Source of the DNA: Azospirillum sp.
GTDB taxonomy: Bacteria; Pseudomonadota; Alphaproteobacteria; Azospirillales; Azospirillaceae
Direction: 5' to 3'
Length of the DNA: 64,000 nucleotides
NCBI GenBank assembly: GCA_027486405.1
Contig: JAIXPD010000029.1
Coordinates: 62,001 to 126,000 of the forward strand
The position numbers and the translations under genes were made by a program. Below the pieces are notes generated by a model that worked only from the letters and a program-made list of their open reading frames with translations, was not told where the DNA came from and made no database searches. Shown here in pieces: positions 28,404-37,758 of the stretch (position 1 is its first letter; each line of letters opens with the position of its first letter).

Positions 28404-28488
28404 CGTCATCCCCGCGAAGGCGGGGATCCAGGCTTTCCCGTCAGAGCCACTCTGCGAACTCTGGTTCCCCGCCTTCGCGGGGATGACG
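28404..28488. repeat. Intergenic inverted repeat (REP/MITE-like)
   Basis: Two 28-base arms (28404-28431 and 28461-28488) are reverse complements with a single mismatch, separated by 29 bases. Each arm also folds on itself (CCCCGC-GAAG-GCGGGG). The core GTCATCCCCGCGAAGGCGGG is a motif known from intergenic repeats in many proteobacterial genomes. It fills most of the 331-base gap between the peptidase and the MHS transporter gene. It may act as a transcript stabiliser or terminator, or be a mobile non-coding element; its copy number cannot be judged from one window. Confidence 0.85.
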
Positions 28489-28624
28489 AATGTCCTAATA
28501 GAGGAATTTCAAGCCTTCACCCGATTGCCCTGCGAGCACCCCCGGCACACGGGGCAAAACCCGCACAAGGGACCGCCGCCACACCGCCGCCATTCACAGC
28601 CGATCATCGGGGAGACTTCAAAAG

Positions 28625-29935
28625 ATGACCATAGGGACGGCCTCCACACCGCACACAGCGGCCAGCATTGACGGCACCGGGAAGCCGTTCAACCTGACCC
28701 GCATGCTGATCGCCACCTCCATCGGCAACGCGCTGGAATGGTACGACATCGCGGTCTATGGGTTTTTCGCGCTCTACATCACCAAGGCGTTCTTTCCCGC
28801 CGCCGATGAAACGGTGGGGCTGCTGCTGGCCTTCGGCACCTTCGCCATCTCCTACCTCGCCCGGCCTCTGGGCGCGCTGGTGTTGGGCAATTACGCCGAC
28901 CGGGTCGGGCGCAAGGCGGCGATGCTGACCTGCATCCTGCTGATGGTGCTGGGCACGGCGATGATCACCTTCATGCCGACCTACGCCAGCATCGGCGTTT
29001 TCGCCCCGCTGGGCATTCTGGTGGCCCGTCTGATCCAGGGCTTTTCCGCCGGTGGCGAGTTCGGCAGCGCCACCGCCTTCCTGGTCGAACACGCGCCCGA
29101 CCGGCGCGGCTACATCGCCAGTTGGCAATTCGCCAGCCAGGGCCTGAGCAGCGCGCTCGCCGCCCTGTTCGGCGTGCTGTTGACCGTCTACATGCCCGCC
29201 GACGCGTTGCAGGATTGGGGATGGCGTCTGCCCTTCGCCTTTGGCCTGCTGGTCGGCCCGGTCGGCCTGTACATCCGCCGCCACCTCGACGAGCCGCCCG
29301 CCGACCCCAACGACGATGCGCATGGATCGGAACGCGCGGCGGTCGCCACCGTGTTCGGATCGCAGAAGCTCAACGTCGTGGTCGCCATCGGCTGCCTCAT
29401 CATCTCCACGGCGGTGAATTACCTGCTGGTCTACATGCCGACCTACGCGGTCAAGCAGCTGGGCCTGACGCCGACCATCGGCTACACCAGCACCTTTGCC
29501 GGGGCGATCATCCTGACGATGCTGACCCCCTATGTCGGCCATATGTCCGACCGGTTGGGGCGGACGCGGGCCATGCTGATCGCGTCGGCGCTGCTGTTCG
29601 TGTCCTTCTTCCCCTGCTTCCTGCTGTTGACCGCCAACCCGACGGCGATGGTCATCATCGGCGTGGTGATCTGGCTGGCGACGCTGAAGTCGGTCTATTT
29701 CGGCGCGCTGCCCGCCCTGATGTCGGACCTGTTCCCCCGCGCCACCCGCGCCACCGGCCTGTCCTTCAGCTACAATCTGGGGGTGACGATGTTCGGCGGG
29801 CTGGGTCCGCTGGCCATGACCTGGCTGACCGACGTCACCGGCAGCAAGCTGTCGCCCAGCTATTACCTGATGGTTCTGGCGGCGATGAGCTTCGCCTCCC
29901 TGATCGCCGCCCGCCGCCGCTTCGGGATTTCGTGA
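28625..29935 (+). CDS. MFS transporter, metabolite:H+ symporter (MHS/ProP-KgtP-like) family
   Basis: A 436-residue inner-membrane protein with about 12 hydrophobic segments. It shows the MHS-type opening IGNALEWYDIAVYGFFA (about 34-50), the loop 2-3 motif GNYADRVGRKAAM, and the RLIQGFSAGGEFG stretch common to citrate, proline/betaine and dicarboxylate symporters. The start has GGGGAG upstream. Substrate is unknown. It lies about 1.2 kb before a beta-alanine/omega-amino acid catabolic pair, so an amino or organic acid is plausible. Confidence 0.9.
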   Translation: MTIGTASTPHTAASIDGTGKPFNLTRMLIATSIGNALEWYDIAVYGFFALYITKAFFPAADETVGLLLAFGTFAISYLARPLGALVLGNYADRVGRKAAMLTCILLMVLGTAMITFMPTYASIGVFAPLGILVARLIQGFSAGGEFGSATAFLVEHAPDRRGYIASWQFASQGLSSALAALFGVLLTVYMPADALQDWGWRLPFAFGLLVGPVGLYIRRHLDEPPADPNDDAHGSERAAVATVFGSQKLNVVVAIGCLIISTAVNYLLVYMPTYAVKQLGLTPTIGYTSTFAGAIILTMLTPYVGHMSDRLGRTRAMLIASALLFVSFFPCFLLLTANPTAMVIIGVVIWLATLKSVYFGALPALMSDLFPRATRATGLSFSYNLGVTMFGGLGPLAMTWLTDVTGSKLSPSYYLMVLAAMSFASLIAARRRFGIS

Positions 29936-29946
29936 TCGTCCGGGTG

Positions 29947-29967
29947 GGGGGCAACGCCGTCGCCCCC
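29947..29967. terminator. Hairpin between convergent genes
   Basis: GGGGGC (29947-29952) and GCCCCC (29962-29967) form a short GC stem between the facing stops of the MHS transporter and the LysR gene. There is no clear T tract on either side, so this is a weak terminator candidate. Confidence 0.35.
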
Positions 29968-30019
29968 TGTCCCATCCCTGATGCGCCTGATGTACGCCCG
30001 ATGGTGGCGGCCTCCCGCC

Positions 30020-30970
30020 CTACACCGGCGGCGGGGCCGCCTTGCGCGCCCGCAACGCTGGTGATGGCGGCGGGGCGGAGCGCGACAGCAGATCCAGAAA
30101 CCGTTCCAACACCAGATTGGGTTGCGCCCCCTTGTGCGTCACGGCGTGGAACGTCACGCTGTACCGGTGGCTGTCGGGCAGCAGGGCGCGCATCGCTCCG
30201 CGCTCCACCCATTGCCGGGCGTAGTGGGTGGGCAGGAAGCCGACGTAGCAGCCGGTCAGCACCAGAAAGGCCACGCCCTCGCGGTCGGTCGCCGTCGCCG
30301 TGGCGTTGAGCGCGTGGGGTTGCTGGGCCTGGGTCGGGGCGACGGCGTCGGCGGCCTCCACCGCGTCGCGGGTGATGGTCTCCGGCGCGGCGTCGAACAG
30401 CGGATGGCCCTTGCCGCAATAGAGTTGCGAGTCCTCCTCGTACAGCGCGAAACGGGCCAAGCCCGGCAGGGCGCGGCGGGCCGGGACGACGCCGATGTGC
30501 AAACGGCCGTCCAACACGCCGCGCTCGATCTCGTTCGGCGGGATCATGCGGATGTTCACCCGCACGTCGGGGGCCTGGGTCTTCAACCCGCGCAGCGCGT
30601 CGGTCACGCGCATCTGCGGCAGGGTGACGAGGTTGTCGGTGATGCCGATGTTCAATTCGCCGCGCAGGCGGCCATGGGCGGTGTTGATCTCGCTGCGGAA
30701 ACTCTCCAACCCGGCGAGCAGGCGCAAGGCCGCCTCATAGGCCATCCGGCCTTCGTCGGTCAGCAGGAACCCGGCGCGGCCCCGGCGGCACAGGCGCAGG
30801 CCCAGGCGGCGTTCCAGATCGGCCATGTGCAGGCTGATGGCCGCGCGGCTGATGTTCAACTCCACCTCCGCCGCCGAAAAACCGCCGCACTCCACCACGG
30901 TTTTGAACACCCGCAGCAACCGGATGTCGGCGTCGGTCACGGGGGACAGGGGGCGGGGCGGTTTGCTCAT
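30020..30970 (-). CDS. LysR-family transcriptional regulator
   Basis: A 316-residue LysR-type regulator with an N-terminal HTH (IRLLRVFKTVVECGGFSAAE at about 16-35) and an effector domain after residue 95. The same frame stays open far upstream, antisense to the aminotransferase and dehydrogenase genes; the ATG at 30970 gives the family length and keeps the divergent spacing. It is divergent from the aminotransferase gene with a 141-base gap, so it is the likely regulator of the aminotransferase/mmsA operon. The C-terminus is proline- and alanine-rich. Confidence 0.9.
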   Translation of the reverse strand: MSKPPRPLSPVTDADIRLLRVFKTVVECGGFSAAEVELNISRAAISLHMADLERRLGLRLCRRGRAGFLLTDEGRMAYEAALRLLAGLESFRSEINTAHGRLRGELNIGITDNLVTLPQMRVTDALRGLKTQAPDVRVNIRMIPPNEIERGVLDGRLHIGVVPARRALPGLARFALYEEDSQLYCGKGHPLFDAAPETITRDAVEAADAVAPTQAQQPHALNATATATDREGVAFLVLTGCYVGFLPTHYARQWVERGAMRALLPDSHRYSVTFHAVTHKGAQPNLVLERFLDLLSRSAPPPSPALRARKAAPPPV

Positions 30971-31111
30971 GATGGCGGCTCGACAGACGAATGATAGGTA
31001 AGGAAACGCTTGACTGAAGTTTGAACAGTTTGGATTTAACCACATCCATGCGCCCGGCACACTGTCCGCGTTGTTGCTTTTCACCGTGACGCGAACGCAG
31101 GAGATGGACGG

Positions 31112-32473
31112 ATGGCCCCCTTGGACAATGACCGTGGCGCTGGACTGGACAAGGCGGCGGGCCTGACCCGCGCGGAGCTGGACGCCCATTGGATGCCCTT
31201 CACCGCAAACCGCGAGTTCAAAGAGAATCCGCGCGTCATCGTGAAGGCCGAAGGGGCGTGGTATTGGGACGCGCAGGGCCGCAAGATTTACGACAGCCTG
31301 TCGGGCCTGTGGTGCTGCGGGGCCGGTCACAACCGCCCGGAAATCACCCAGGCGGTGGCCGAACAGATGGGCCTGCTCGATTACAGCCCCGGTTTCCAAT
31401 ACGGCCATCCGGCGTCCTTCAAGCTGGCGCACAAGCTGGCCTCGATGACCCCGGCCGGGCTGGATCACGTCTTCTTCGTCAATTCGGGATCGGAGGCCGC
31501 CGACACCTCGCTGAAGATGGCGCGGGCCTATTGGCGGCTGAAGGGCCAACCGGCGAAGACCAAGCTGATCGGGCGGTCGAAGGGCTATCACGGCGTCAAT
31601 TTCGGCGGCATCAGCCTGGGCGGCATCGGCGGCAACCGCAAGCTGTTCGGCCAGGGCGTGGACGCCGACCATCTGCCGCACACGCTGCTGCCGCAGAATC
31701 TCTTCACCAAGGGCATGCCCGACGAGGGGGCCGAACTGGCCGACGCGCTGGAGGAGCTGGTCGCCCTGCACGACGCCTCCAACATCGCCGCCGTGATCGT
31801 GGAGCCGCTGGCGGGATCGGCTGGCGTGCTGCCGCCGCCCAAGGGCTATCTGGAGCGGCTGCGCGCCATCTGCACCAAGCACAGCATCCTGTTGATTTTC
31901 GATGAGGTCATCACCGGCTTCGGCCGCATGGGTGCGGCCTTTGGTGCGGACGCCTTCGGCGTCGTGCCGGACATCATGAACGTCGCCAAGGGCCTGACCA
32001 ACGGCGCGATTCCGATGGGGGCGGTGGTCGCCAGCCATGAAATCTATCAGACCTTCATGGACAATGGCGGGCCGAACTACATGGTCGAATTCCCGCACGG
32101 CTACACCTATTCCGCCCACCCGGTCGCCTGCGCGGCGGGCATCGCGGCGTTGGATCTGTTCGAAAAGGACAAGCTGGCGGAGAAGGCCGCCGCGCTGGCC
32201 CCGCATTTCGAAACGGTCCTGCACGGGTTGAAGGGGCTGAAGCACGTCACCGACATCCGCAATTATGGCTTGGCGGGCGCCGTCACCATCGCCGCCCTGC
32301 CGGGCGAACCGGCGCGCCGCCCCTATGAGATCGCCATGAAGTGTTGGGACGCGGGCTATTACGTCCGTTATGGCGGCGACACCCTGCAATTCGGCCCGCA
32401 TTTCCTGACGACGCCGGAAGACCTCGACGGCCTGATGAACGTCGTCGCCGACGCCATCCAAGCCACCGCCTGA
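31112..32473 (+). CDS. Beta-alanine--pyruvate (omega-amino acid) aminotransferase
   Basis: A 453-residue class III PLP aminotransferase. It carries the opening [16 protein letters not shown] seen in omega-amino acid:pyruvate transaminases, [31 protein letters not shown], and the PLP lysine in VAKGLTNG (Lys293). It is predicted to move the amino group of beta-alanine or a similar omega-amino acid to pyruvate, giving malonate semialdehyde and alanine. The next gene, four bases on, encodes an acylating semialdehyde dehydrogenase that can take malonate or methylmalonate semialdehyde to an acyl-CoA, forming a coherent two-step pathway. The start has GGAG 13 bases upstream. Confidence 0.92.
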   Translation: MAPLDNDRGAGLDKAAGLTRAELDAHWMPFTANREFKENPRVIVKAEGAWYWDAQGRKIYDSLSGLWCCGAGHNRPEITQAVAEQMGLLDYSPGFQYGHPASFKLAHKLASMTPAGLDHVFFVNSGSEAADTSLKMARAYWRLKGQPAKTKLIGRSKGYHGVNFGGISLGGIGGNRKLFGQGVDADHLPHTLLPQNLFTKGMPDEGAELADALEELVALHDASNIAAVIVEPLAGSAGVLPPPKGYLERLRAICTKHSILLIFDEVITGFGRMGAAFGADAFGVVPDIMNVAKGLTNGAIPMGAVVASHEIYQTFMDNGGPNYMVEFPHGYTYSAHPVACAAGIAALDLFEKDKLAEKAAALAPHFETVLHGLKGLKHVTDIRNYGLAGAVTIAALPGEPARRPYEIAMKCWDAGYYVRYGGDTLQFGPHFLTTPEDLDGLMNVVADAIQATA

Positions 32474-32477
32474 TCTG

Positions 32478-33995
32478 ATGACGGACCAACCGACCATGAC
32501 CATTCTTCCGCACCTGATCGGCGCCAAGACCGACGCCCCCGCCGACAGCCGCAGCGCCGACATCATCAACCCGGCGACGGGGGAGGTGACGGGCCGGGTG
32601 GCGCTCGCCTCCCGCGCCACGGTGGAGGAGGCGATCGCCGCCGCCGAAGCCGCCTTCCCGGCCTGGCGGGCCACCCCGCCCGCCAAGCGCGCGCGCATCA
32701 TGTTCCGTTTCAAGCAGTTGCTGGAGGACAACGCCGACCGCATCTGCGCGCTCATCACGCAAGAACACGGCAAGGTGCTGGACGACGCGCGCGGCGAGCT
32801 GACGCGCGGGATCGAGAATGTCGAATACGCCTGCGGCATCCCGGAGCTGCTGAAGGGCGAACATTCGAAGAATGTCGGGCCGGGGGTGGATTCCTGGTCG
32901 GAGTTCCAGCCGCTGGGCGTCGTCGCGGGCATCACGCCCTTCAATTTCCCGGCGATGGTCCCGCTGTGGATGTACCCCATCGCGATTGCCAGCGGGAACA
33001 CCTTCGTCCTGAAACCGTCGGAGCGTGACCCCAGTTCCGCCCTGCTGGTCGCGCAGTTGGCGTTGGAGGCCGGGTTGCCGCCCGGCGTGCTGAACGTGGT
33101 GAACGGCGACAAGGAGGCGGTCGACACGCTGCTGACCGACCCGCGCGTGCAGGCGGTCAGCTTCGTCGGATCGACCCCGGTGGCCGAATATGTCTACGCC
33201 ACCGGCACCGCCAACGGCAAACGGGTGCAGGCGCTGGGCGGGGCGAAGAACCACGCCATCGTCATGCCCGACGCCGATCTGGACAACGCCGTCAGCGCGC
33301 TGATGGGGGCGGCCTATGGCTCCTGCGGCGAACGCTGCATGGCGATTTCGGTGGTGGTCGCCGTCGGCGACAACGTGGCCGACCGTCTGGTCGAAAAGCT
33401 GGCGGTCGAACTGCGCGGCCTGAAGGTCGGGGCCGGAACCTCGACCGGCTGCGAGATGGGTCCGCTCGTCACCCGCGCCCATTTCGACAAGGTGAAAAGC
33501 TACGTCGATCAAGGCGTGCGCGAAGGGGCCGAACTGGTGGTCGATGGCCGGGGTCTGGTGGTTCCGGGCCATGAGAACGGCAATTTCCTGGGCGGCTGCC
33601 TGTTCGACCGCGTGACCCCGGAGATGGTGATCTACAAGGAGGAGATCTTCGGCCCGGTCCTCTGCGTCGTCCGCGTGCAAACGATGCAGGAGGGCATGGA
33701 CCTGATCGATTCCCACGAGTACGGGAACGGCACCTGCCTGTTCACCCGCGACGGCGAGGCCGCCCGCTATTTCAGCGACATGATCAAGGTCGGCATGGTC
33801 GGCATCAACGTGCCGCTGCCGGTGCCGGTCGCCTATCACAGCTTCGGCGGCTGGAAACGCTCGCTGTTCGGCGATCTGTCGGCCTATGGCCCCGACGGCG
33901 TGCGCTTCTACACCCGCCGCAAGACCATCAGCCAGCGCTGGCCGACCGGCGGCGTCCGCGAAGGGGCGCAGTTCGCTTTCCCGTCGATGAAGTGA
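32478..33995 (+). CDS. mmsA: CoA-acylating methylmalonate/malonate-semialdehyde dehydrogenase
   Basis: A 505-residue aldehyde dehydrogenase of the MmsA branch. The catalytic Cys287 lies in [12 protein letters not shown], and [14 protein letters not shown] (about 151-164) and [11 protein letters not shown] are typical of MmsA. MmsA uses NAD+ and CoA without the usual general-base Glu. It converts malonate or methylmalonate semialdehyde to acetyl- or propionyl-CoA with loss of CO2. Co-transcribed with the aminotransferase. No good ribosome site is seen before the ATG at 32478, so translation may be coupled; an ATG six codons later is also possible. Confidence 0.94.
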   Translation: MTDQPTMTILPHLIGAKTDAPADSRSADIINPATGEVTGRVALASRATVEEAIAAAEAAFPAWRATPPAKRARIMFRFKQLLEDNADRICALITQEHGKVLDDARGELTRGIENVEYACGIPELLKGEHSKNVGPGVDSWSEFQPLGVVAGITPFNFPAMVPLWMYPIAIASGNTFVLKPSERDPSSALLVAQLALEAGLPPGVLNVVNGDKEAVDTLLTDPRVQAVSFVGSTPVAEYVYATGTANGKRVQALGGAKNHAIVMPDADLDNAVSALMGAAYGSCGERCMAISVVVAVGDNVADRLVEKLAVELRGLKVGAGTSTGCEMGPLVTRAHFDKVKSYVDQGVREGAELVVDGRGLVVPGHENGNFLGGCLFDRVTPEMVIYKEEIFGPVLCVVRVQTMQEGMDLIDSHEYGNGTCLFTRDGEAARYFSDMIKVGMVGINVPLPVPVAYHSFGGWKRSLFGDLSAYGPDGVRFYTRRKTISQRWPTGGVREGAQFAFPSMK

Positions 33996-34018
33996 TGGCA
34001 ATGTCATGACGCAGGGGC

Positions 34019-34047
34019 GGGTCCGTTGGACAGGCTCCAACGGACCC
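34019..34047 (+). terminator. Perfect 12-bp hairpin after mmsA
   Basis: GGGTCCGTTGGA (34019-34030) and TCCAACGGACCC (34036-34047) form a perfect stem with a five-base loop, 23 bases after the mmsA stop. No T run follows, so it may end transcription with Rho or protect the mRNA 3' end. Confidence 0.5.
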
Positions 34048-34112
34048 GGCGTGCAACGTCTGGAAGCTCATGCGCAACAACGGCATCCGGGAATGCCGGA
34101 CCCAAACATCCA

Positions 34113-35009
34113 AGAGTCTGTTTAACAACCTGTTCAGTGGGAGACACGCCGAAGTAGCAGAGCGCTCATGGCGATCAGGATCATGCCGCCTGACACATCG
34201 ATCCGTTGTTCGAAATCGCGGACCAATCGTCTCCAGCGTGTCATCCATCCGAAGGTTCGCTCGACCACCCAGCGTCTTGGCAGAAGCTTGAAGCCCGGTT
34301 CGGCATCGGTACGTTTGACGATTTCGACGGTGAAGTCGAGGTAGGCGGTTTTGTCCATCAGCTTTGTCCTGTCGTAACCGCCATCGGCGAACAGATGCTT
34401 CATCCAGGGCCAACGCTTTCTTATTCCTTCCAGAATTTTCTGCGCTCCGGCGGAGTCGGAGATATCGGCGGTGGTCAGATTGACCATGAGCAGTCGGCCA
34501 TCGGTGTCCACGGCGATGTGCCGCTTGCGCCCAATGATCTTCTTCCCGCCATCGTAGCCCCGCTCCTTTGCCGCAGGAGCCTTCACCGTCTGACTGTCGA
34601 CAACCCCAGCGGTTGGACTGGCTTCCCGTCCCGCGCGTTCCCGATCCAGCATCAACGCCACGTCGTGGATCGTCTGGAAGAGGAGTCGCCGCACGAATTG
34701 CCGGAACCACCAATACACCGTCTGCCACGGTGGGAAATCTTTCGGCAAAAGCCGCCAGCCGCAGCCAGAGCGCACCAGAAAGCGCAGTGCGTTCAGGATC
34801 TCACGGAAATTAACCGTGCGCGATCTCCCCGTCTTTGCCTTTCCAGGCATCAGCGGTTCGATCAGTGACCATTCCTCGTCCGTAAGGTCTGTCGGATACC
34901 GAGGCGTTTTCTTCTCAATGGCGACCAATCGGTCTCGGCTGCTTCTCGTTCACATGACGAACTTGAATCATTTGTTTGAACATGCCGCAACCGTTTTCAA
35001 ACAGACTCT
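34113..35009 (-). mobile_element. IS5-family insertion sequence
   Basis: An element of about 0.9 kb bounded by inverted ends: AGAGTCTGTTT at 34113-34123 and its reverse complement at 34999-35009. Similarity also continues inward (AACCTGTTCA on the left against a related stretch on the right). It holds one transposase gene that fills the element. The bases immediately outside the ends (CCA on the left, GAG on the right) do not form a visible target duplication, which suggests later loss of one flank. It has cut the lipoprotein gene at 35009-35323. Confidence 0.85.
34134..34928 (-). CDS. IS5-family transposase
   Basis: A 264-residue DDE transposase in one uninterrupted frame. It shows the N-terminal DLTDEEWSLIEPLMP, first Asp in GVVDSQTVKAP, second Asp in HLFADGGYDRTK and the Glu region RRWVVERTFGWMTRWRRL, all typical of IS5-type enzymes. 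The frame is intact and the ends are present, so the element may still be active. Lower GC in parts of the gene than the neighbours fits a mobile origin. Confidence 0.93.
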   Translation of the reverse strand: MVAIEKKTPRYPTDLTDEEWSLIEPLMPGKAKTGRSRTVNFREILNALRFLVRSGCGWRLLPKDFPPWQTVYWWFRQFVRRLLFQTIHDVALMLDRERAGREASPTAGVVDSQTVKAPAAKERGYDGGKKIIGRKRHIAVDTDGRLLMVNLTTADISDSAGAQKILEGIRKRWPWMKHLFADGGYDRTKLMDKTAYLDFTVEIVKRTDAEPGFKLLPRRWVVERTFGWMTRWRRLVRDFEQRIDVSGGMILIAMSALLLRRVSH

Positions 35010-35323
35010 GAGAACAACGGATCCTCAAACCGGTTTTCCGGCTTTGGATCGAAATCCGGTGAAACGCATTGCCCGCAGGTTCCGCCCGACAAAAAGCCGC
35101 GCATGCTGTTCGACACATCCAGATAGATGTGAACCTGCGGGTTGTTTGCGGTGATCGGCGCGGCCTCGCGCCCGGCTTCGCTGAGCTGACGGCTGATGGA
35201 CAATTGGGCGTTCTGCGCGCTGACCTCGCTCACCGAGACCGGCACGCATTCCACCTGTTGCTCGCCGCACCCAACCAAAGCCAGGAAGGGGAAGAGCAGA
35301 CTCAAGCGCGCAACACGTTCCAT
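35009..35323 (-). pseudogene. Lipoprotein with VWA-like start, truncated by the IS element
   Basis: The ATG at 35323 starts a signal peptide with a lipobox (LALVGC, Cys19), so the product was a lipoprotein. About 60 residues on, the stretch VHIYLDVSNSM has the D-x-S-x-S pattern of a von Willebrand A metal site. The frame then runs into the inverted end of the insertion sequence and stops inside it (near 34997). No clear continuation was found on the far side at 34050-34113, so the 3' part seems lost and not just displaced. Function unknown. Confidence 0.7.
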
Positions 35324-35329
35324 TTCCAC

Positions 35330-36120
35330 CGCCAGTGAAAAAATTCACCCCCAACGATGAATACCGTATTTCGCACGACCTGTTTTCGTCAAGAGATTCA
35401 GAGTTTACATTGCGTGAATACATTTGTGTTCACCAGAGAATTATTTTTATTTATACTGTATTTCATGCATGAACTGCTTGATCAAATTAATATGTTTTTC
35501 AGAAGATTTGACGGACAACTGAGGATAATCAACAACCGCATTAAAAAATTGAATAGTATTCAGTTGTTTTATTTTGCGATGAACCGCGCGCCGGTGAGCA
35601 TTCAAAATGGCGATTGAATTTTCAGGCTTATCTTTTAAGGTTGCGAATCCGCCGCCCCCAATCGCTTGGGTCCGCGCCTCATTGGGCGGATTTACAACGC
35701 AGGCAGGGCGCGATCTGTCTCGCCATTGCCATAGGAATGGGCCGAATGCTGCGTGATCGTAGGCCATTCAGAAACACAGGGGACGGAACCACCTGGTTCG
35801 GTGATTTCGTCTCCTGCGCAGACCAGCGCATGTCGATCTCCAGACGGTGAACAGCCGTCACACGCCCGTCGTCAACCGCAATTCCATCCGGTGCTCATAC
35901 CGCTGCCCCGGATCCAACCGGGCTGTTGGGGAAGCGCCGGGTTTCCAGCGGGTCGTGCCCCACGGGGTGCATTCCCTCTGCGCATCAGCCCCTGCGCCGA
36001 CACGCCAACGCGCATGGTGTCTTCGTCGGCATCCGCTTGGCACCGATTCCAGAAGCTGGAAGGCCGTCCATATCAGCTCAAAAGCTCATGCGCTCTTCAG
36101 ACCGTTCCCCCACGTTCGCC
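35330..36120. other. AT-rich stretch without a convincing intact gene
   Basis: From about 35340 to 35630 the base composition drops sharply (runs such as TTATTTTTATTTATACTG), unlike every neighbour. A minus-strand frame from 35767 to 35447 (about 106 codons) has a plausible C-terminal part (for example VVDYPQLSVKSSEKHINLIK) but an N-terminal part that looks non-coding. Between 35850 and 36050 a short minus-strand frame includes RLDPGQRYEHRMELRLTTG, which looks like a piece of a real protein. I read the region as decayed or transferred DNA bordering the insertion sequence. No function is assigned. Confidence 0.45.
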
Positions 36121-37050
36121 TCAGCCGGAACGACGCGCCAGAATGCGGTCGGCTTCGACGCGCCAGTCGTCGGATCGGGCGAAACCGGGGTTGTCCTTGG
36201 GTCCGAAGACGCCCTGTCCGGCTTGTTCGGCCACCCAGGCCTGACGGTCGGCGGTGCCGGACGCCGACCAAGGGGTCAGGCCGATCTCGCGCACCGTCTG
36301 CGCCACCTCGCGCATTTCCTCCGCCCGGCGGGCACCATGCTGGATCACCCGCTGGAAGAAATAGGCCCCGGTCTGTTCCCAATCGATGGCGGGGAAGGTT
36401 TCCGCCAGCGAGGCCAGCACCGCGTCTTCAACCCCATAGGCGCGCGCGGCGGTGAAGCTTTCGATCACCATGGCCTCAAGCCCCTTGATCATCACCGACC
36501 GGCACATCTTGGTGGCCGACGCCACGCCCAGCCGCGCGTCCGCCACCGTGGCGGCAAAGCCGAGCGCGGCCAGCGCCGGTTCCAGCCCGGCGGCGTCGGG
36601 ACCGCCCAGCAGCAGCGGCACCTTGATGCGGTAGGGCGGAACCGACGTCATCACCGCCCCCTCGACGAAACGGCCACCCGCCGCTGCCACCCGTTCCGCC
36701 GCCCGCGCTTTGGCACCGGGCGAGGCGGAATTGAGGTCGAGATACCAGCCGCCCGCGCGCACCCCCGGCGTGGCGGCTTCGGCCACCGCCACCGCCTGGG
36801 CGGCGGTGACGGCCACGATCACCAGATCGGCCGCCGCCGCCAGCCGGGCGGGATCGGCGATCAGCGCGACGCCGTGGCGTTCGGCGTGCTCGATCAGGGG
36901 CTGTTCGTCCGGACCGCCCAGTTTGATGTCCGAGGCGAGCAGTCGGGTCACGCCGCGCGCGGCCAAATCCTCGGCCAGGATGCGGCCCACCTCGCCATAG
37001 CCGATCAGGCCGATGGTCCAGTCCAGCCAGGGGGTTGCGGTTTGGGTCAT
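36121..37050 (-). CDS. NAD(P)-dependent oxidoreductase, 6-phosphogluconate/3-hydroxyisobutyrate dehydrogenase-like
   Basis: A 309-residue protein with an N-terminal Rossmann domain (GLIGYGEVGRI, residues 14-24) and an all-helical C-terminal domain of the DUF1932 type. Such genes recur beside protocatechuate and gallate ring-cleavage genes, but a defined reaction in gallate breakdown is not known to me. The ATG at 37050 lies five bases from the stop of the aldolase gene upstream, so this is the last gene of the gallate operon. It may act on a side product of the pathway; that is conjecture. Confidence 0.82.
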   Translation of the reverse strand: MTQTATPWLDWTIGLIGYGEVGRILAEDLAARGVTRLLASDIKLGGPDEQPLIEHAERHGVALIADPARLAAAADLVIVAVTAAQAVAVAEAATPGVRAGGWYLDLNSASPGAKARAAERVAAAGGRFVEGAVMTSVPPYRIKVPLLLGGPDAAGLEPALAALGFAATVADARLGVASATKMCRSVMIKGLEAMVIESFTAARAYGVEDAVLASLAETFPAIDWEQTGAYFFQRVIQHGARRAEEMREVAQTVREIGLTPWSASGTADRQAWVAEQAGQGVFGPKDNPGFARSDDWRVEADRILARRSG

Positions 37051-37054
37051 GGCG

Positions 37055-37756
37055 TCAGTCCACATAGGTGAGGCCGGCCTTCGCCAACCCCGCGCGCATG
37101 GCATACATGTCGAGGCCGAGTTCACCGGCGGCCAGACGCGCGCGCTTGCCCGCCTCGTTGGTTTCGCGTGCGCGCGCGGCATCGGCGACGGCATCGGCGA
37201 CCGCCGCCGGAACCACCACCACCCCGTCGTCGTCGGCCATCACCACATCGCCGGGATTGACCAGCGCCCCGGCGCAGATGACCGGGATGTTGACGCTGCC
37301 CAGGGTCGCCTTGACGGTTCCCTTGGCGCTGATCGCCTTGGAAAAGACGGGGAACGTCATCGCGGTCAGATCGCGGACGTCGCGCACGCCGCCGTCGATG
37401 ACCAGCCCCACCGCCCCCCGCGCCCGGAAGGAGGTGGCGAGCAGATCGCCGAAGAAACCGTCGGTGCTGTCGGCCGTCACCGCCGCGACCACCACGTCGC
37501 CGGGCTGAATCTGTTCGGCGGCGACGTGCAGCATCCAATTGTCGCCCGGTTGCAGCAGCACCGTCACCGCCGTGCCGCACAGGCGCGCACCGGCGTAGAT
37601 CGGCCGCAGGGTGGGCTTCATCAGCCCGACCCGGCCCATGGCCTCGTGCACGGTCGACACGCCGAAGGCGGACAGACGGTCCACGGCGGCCCGGTCGGCC
37701 CGCTGGATGGTCCGCCTCACGATGCCCAATGTGTTCATGCTGTTGGTCATGCTCAT
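37055..37756 (-). CDS. galC: 4-carboxy-4-hydroxy-2-oxoadipate aldolase / oxaloacetate decarboxylase
   Basis: A 233-residue RraA-like class II aldolase (LigK/GalC/ProA type). It cleaves 4-carboxy-4-hydroxy-2-oxoadipate to pyruvate and oxaloacetate, the last step of gallate meta-cleavage. It shows [13 protein letters not shown] near the start and the divalent-metal/substrate stretch [12 protein letters not shown] in the middle. The ATG at 37756 has AAAGGAC at good distance. A GTG at 37762 overlaps the preceding stop (GTGA) and is a possible coupled start. It is the penultimate gene of the operon. Confidence 0.9.
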   Translation of the reverse strand: MSMTNSMNTLGIVRRTIQRADRAAVDRLSAFGVSTVHEAMGRVGLMKPTLRPIYAGARLCGTAVTVLLQPGDNWMLHVAAEQIQPGDVVVAAVTADSTDGFFGDLLATSFRARGAVGLVIDGGVRDVRDLTAMTFPVFSKAISAKGTVKATLGSVNIPVICAGALVNPGDVVMADDDGVVVVPAAVADAVADAARARETNEAGKRARLAAGELGLDMYAMRAGLAKAGLTYVD

Positions 37757-37758
37757 GA

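Noticed and set aside
30971..33127. Upstream extension of the LysR frame antisense to the aminotransferase and mmsA genes
   Set aside because: The LysR HTH begins just after the ATG at 30970; the extension has no family similarity and covers two clear plus-strand genes.
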